Below are positions 63,372 to 64,000 of a stretch of DNA of 64,000 bases, piece after piece (position 1 is the first letter of the stretch; every line of letters starts with the position of its first letter). The notes under the pieces were generated by a model that had not been told where the DNA came from, ran no database searches, and saw only the letters and a program-made list of their open reading frames with translations. Source of the DNA: an uncultured Ilyobacter sp. (GTDB lineage Bacteria; Fusobacteriota; Fusobacteriia; Fusobacteriales; Fusobacteriaceae); contig NZ_OY764059.1 of assembly GCF_963668085.1 (NCBI RefSeq), positions 1,612,001 through 1,676,000 on the forward strand. Reading direction: 5' to 3'. A program made the translations under genes and the position numbers.

Positions 63372-64000
63372 CTAATTATTTTCTTTTGGGTCTTCAGATT
63401 TTGGTATAGGTCTTCCAAACATCCACTCTATCTGTCTTCTAAGTCCTGTAAGGTCGTGTTCTTTTCCGTCTAGAGAGATCTTGTCATCTATAGGGAAGGC
63501 TGTAAACTCCTCCTCTATAACCATATCTCTCTGAAGATTAAGCTGAAGCTTTACAGATTCCTTGGTTCCAAAAGGCCTAAACTCTGTCTTTACCGTCTTA
63601 ATTAGATTTTCATCGTCCATTATTTTCTTTATCTCCTCTTCACTAAATCTTCTTTGAGGGGGATATGCTGCTATGAAAAGATCACAAGACTGTACAAATT
63701 TTAGTCCCTCTGGCTTTTTTTCCAAAAGGTCTAAGGTATACCTTCCTCTTTCGGTAATCAGAAAATTTTCAATATCTATTACTTTTTTCCCTGTTCCAAA
63801 AGGGGATGCCGCTATACCAAATTCGCCCTTTGAGATAAGCTCGTCCTCTGGACCGTTGAGCCTCATTTCAAACATTGTATTTCTCTCAAGTCCGTCTAAC
63901 TCCAAAACCATAGAAAGATTTTTCATAGGAAATGGGAAAACCGGCTGAACCATCTCAGAAAATGCCCCTAAAATGTCGATGGCTCCCCCTAATTGCTTAT
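63372..64000 (-). CDS. Unrecognised protein, N-terminus cut by window edge
   Basis: The frame ends at 63372 and stays open through the right edge. The first ATG inside the window is at 63953, but the codons before it (KQLGGAIDILGAFSE) look like protein and no ribosome-binding site precedes that ATG, so the start probably lies beyond 64000. About 209 residues are visible: beta-rich at first (SMVLELDGLERNTMFEMRLNGP), then FIAAYPPQRRFSEEEIKKIMDDE, ending in a charged tail. No signal or membrane segment is seen and the family is not recognised. Confidence 0.7.
   Translation of the reverse strand, partial: KQLGGAIDILGAFSEMVQPVFPFPMKNLSMVLELDGLERNTMFEMRLNGPEDELISKGEFGIAASPFGTGKKVIDIENFLITERGRYTLDLLEKKPEGLKFVQSCDLFIAAYPPQRRFSEEEIKKIMDDENLIKTVKTEFRPFGTKESVKLQLNLQRDMVIEEEFTAFPIDDKISLDGKEHDLTGLRRQIEWMFGRPIPKSEDPKENN

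Overview
The window looks like the chromosome of an anaerobic, Gram-negative but low-G+C bacterium of the phylum Fusobacteriota, closer to an environmental lineage of the Ilyobacter/Propionigenium kind than to host-associated Fusobacterium (inference). The evidence is a mixture: outer-envelope genes (Kdo transferase, heptose adenylyltransferase, an outer-membrane barrel protein, mreC) sit beside genes usually met in Firmicutes (ylxM, RNase Y with YmdB, the L27-processing protease Prp, tmcAL, coaX, a SpoIIAA/SpoIIAB-like pair). Intergenic DNA is very A+T-rich and promoters are close to TTGACA-17-TATAAT. No tRNA, rRNA or CRISPR array was seen.

Layout. 1-21.3 kb is housekeeping, all on the minus strand: mreC (cut by the edge), groES-groEL under a CIRCE-like operator, rpsP-ffh-ylxM, purA, trmB, waaA, a YibQ-type deacetylase, cmk, prmA, surE, ymdB, rny, an anti-sigma/antagonist pair with a lipoprotein, miaA, obgE, rplU-prp-rpmA and tcyP. 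21.4-37.5 kb is a nitrogen-fixation island, also on the minus strand: nifH-nifI1-nifI2-nifD-nifK, then nifE-nifN-nifX-like-nifB, a [2Fe-2S] ferredoxin, a repeat protein, nifV, three unrecognised genes and the molybdate transporter modABC. 37.7-40 kb holds tsaB, tsaE, a heptose adenylyltransferase and a Nudix hydrolase; 40.3-44.2 kb holds glgP-malQ; then upp and rpmE. 46.2-49.1 kb is on the plus strand: a two-viroplasmin-domain RNase H, a YwaF-like membrane protein and an [FeFe] hydrogenase. 49.2-64 kb returns to the minus strand (yigZ, a TRIC-like channel protein, an M50 protease, comEC, dgt, a GPH-type symporter, tmcAL, a lipoprotein, a beta-lactamase-fold protein, an outer-membrane protein, rpsI-rplM and a cut gene), with coaX on plus.

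How the parts fit. The nif island encodes the Fe protein, MoFe protein, PII-type switches (NifI1/NifI2), the FeMo-cofactor assembly set (NifE, NifN, NifB, NifX-like), homocitrate synthesis (NifV), molybdate import and a candidate electron carrier. NifD has an internal insert and NifK a short N-terminus, as in Clostridium pasteurianum, and the ferredoxin also resembles the C. pasteurianum nif-linked [2Fe-2S] protein. No nifA/sigma-54 signature was found. Instead there is a near-consensus promoter about 650 bases before nifH, followed within about 150 bases by a very strong intrinsic terminator, then a G-poor tract with repeated motifs and a dyad just before nifH. This suggests a small RNA or an attenuated leader.

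The other notable structure is a pair of inverted, roughly 430-base non-coding repeats (12.75-13.2 kb and 44.34-44.77 kb) with terminal inverted repeats and hairpin ends. They look like a miniature mobile or structured element; one copy separates ymdB from rny.
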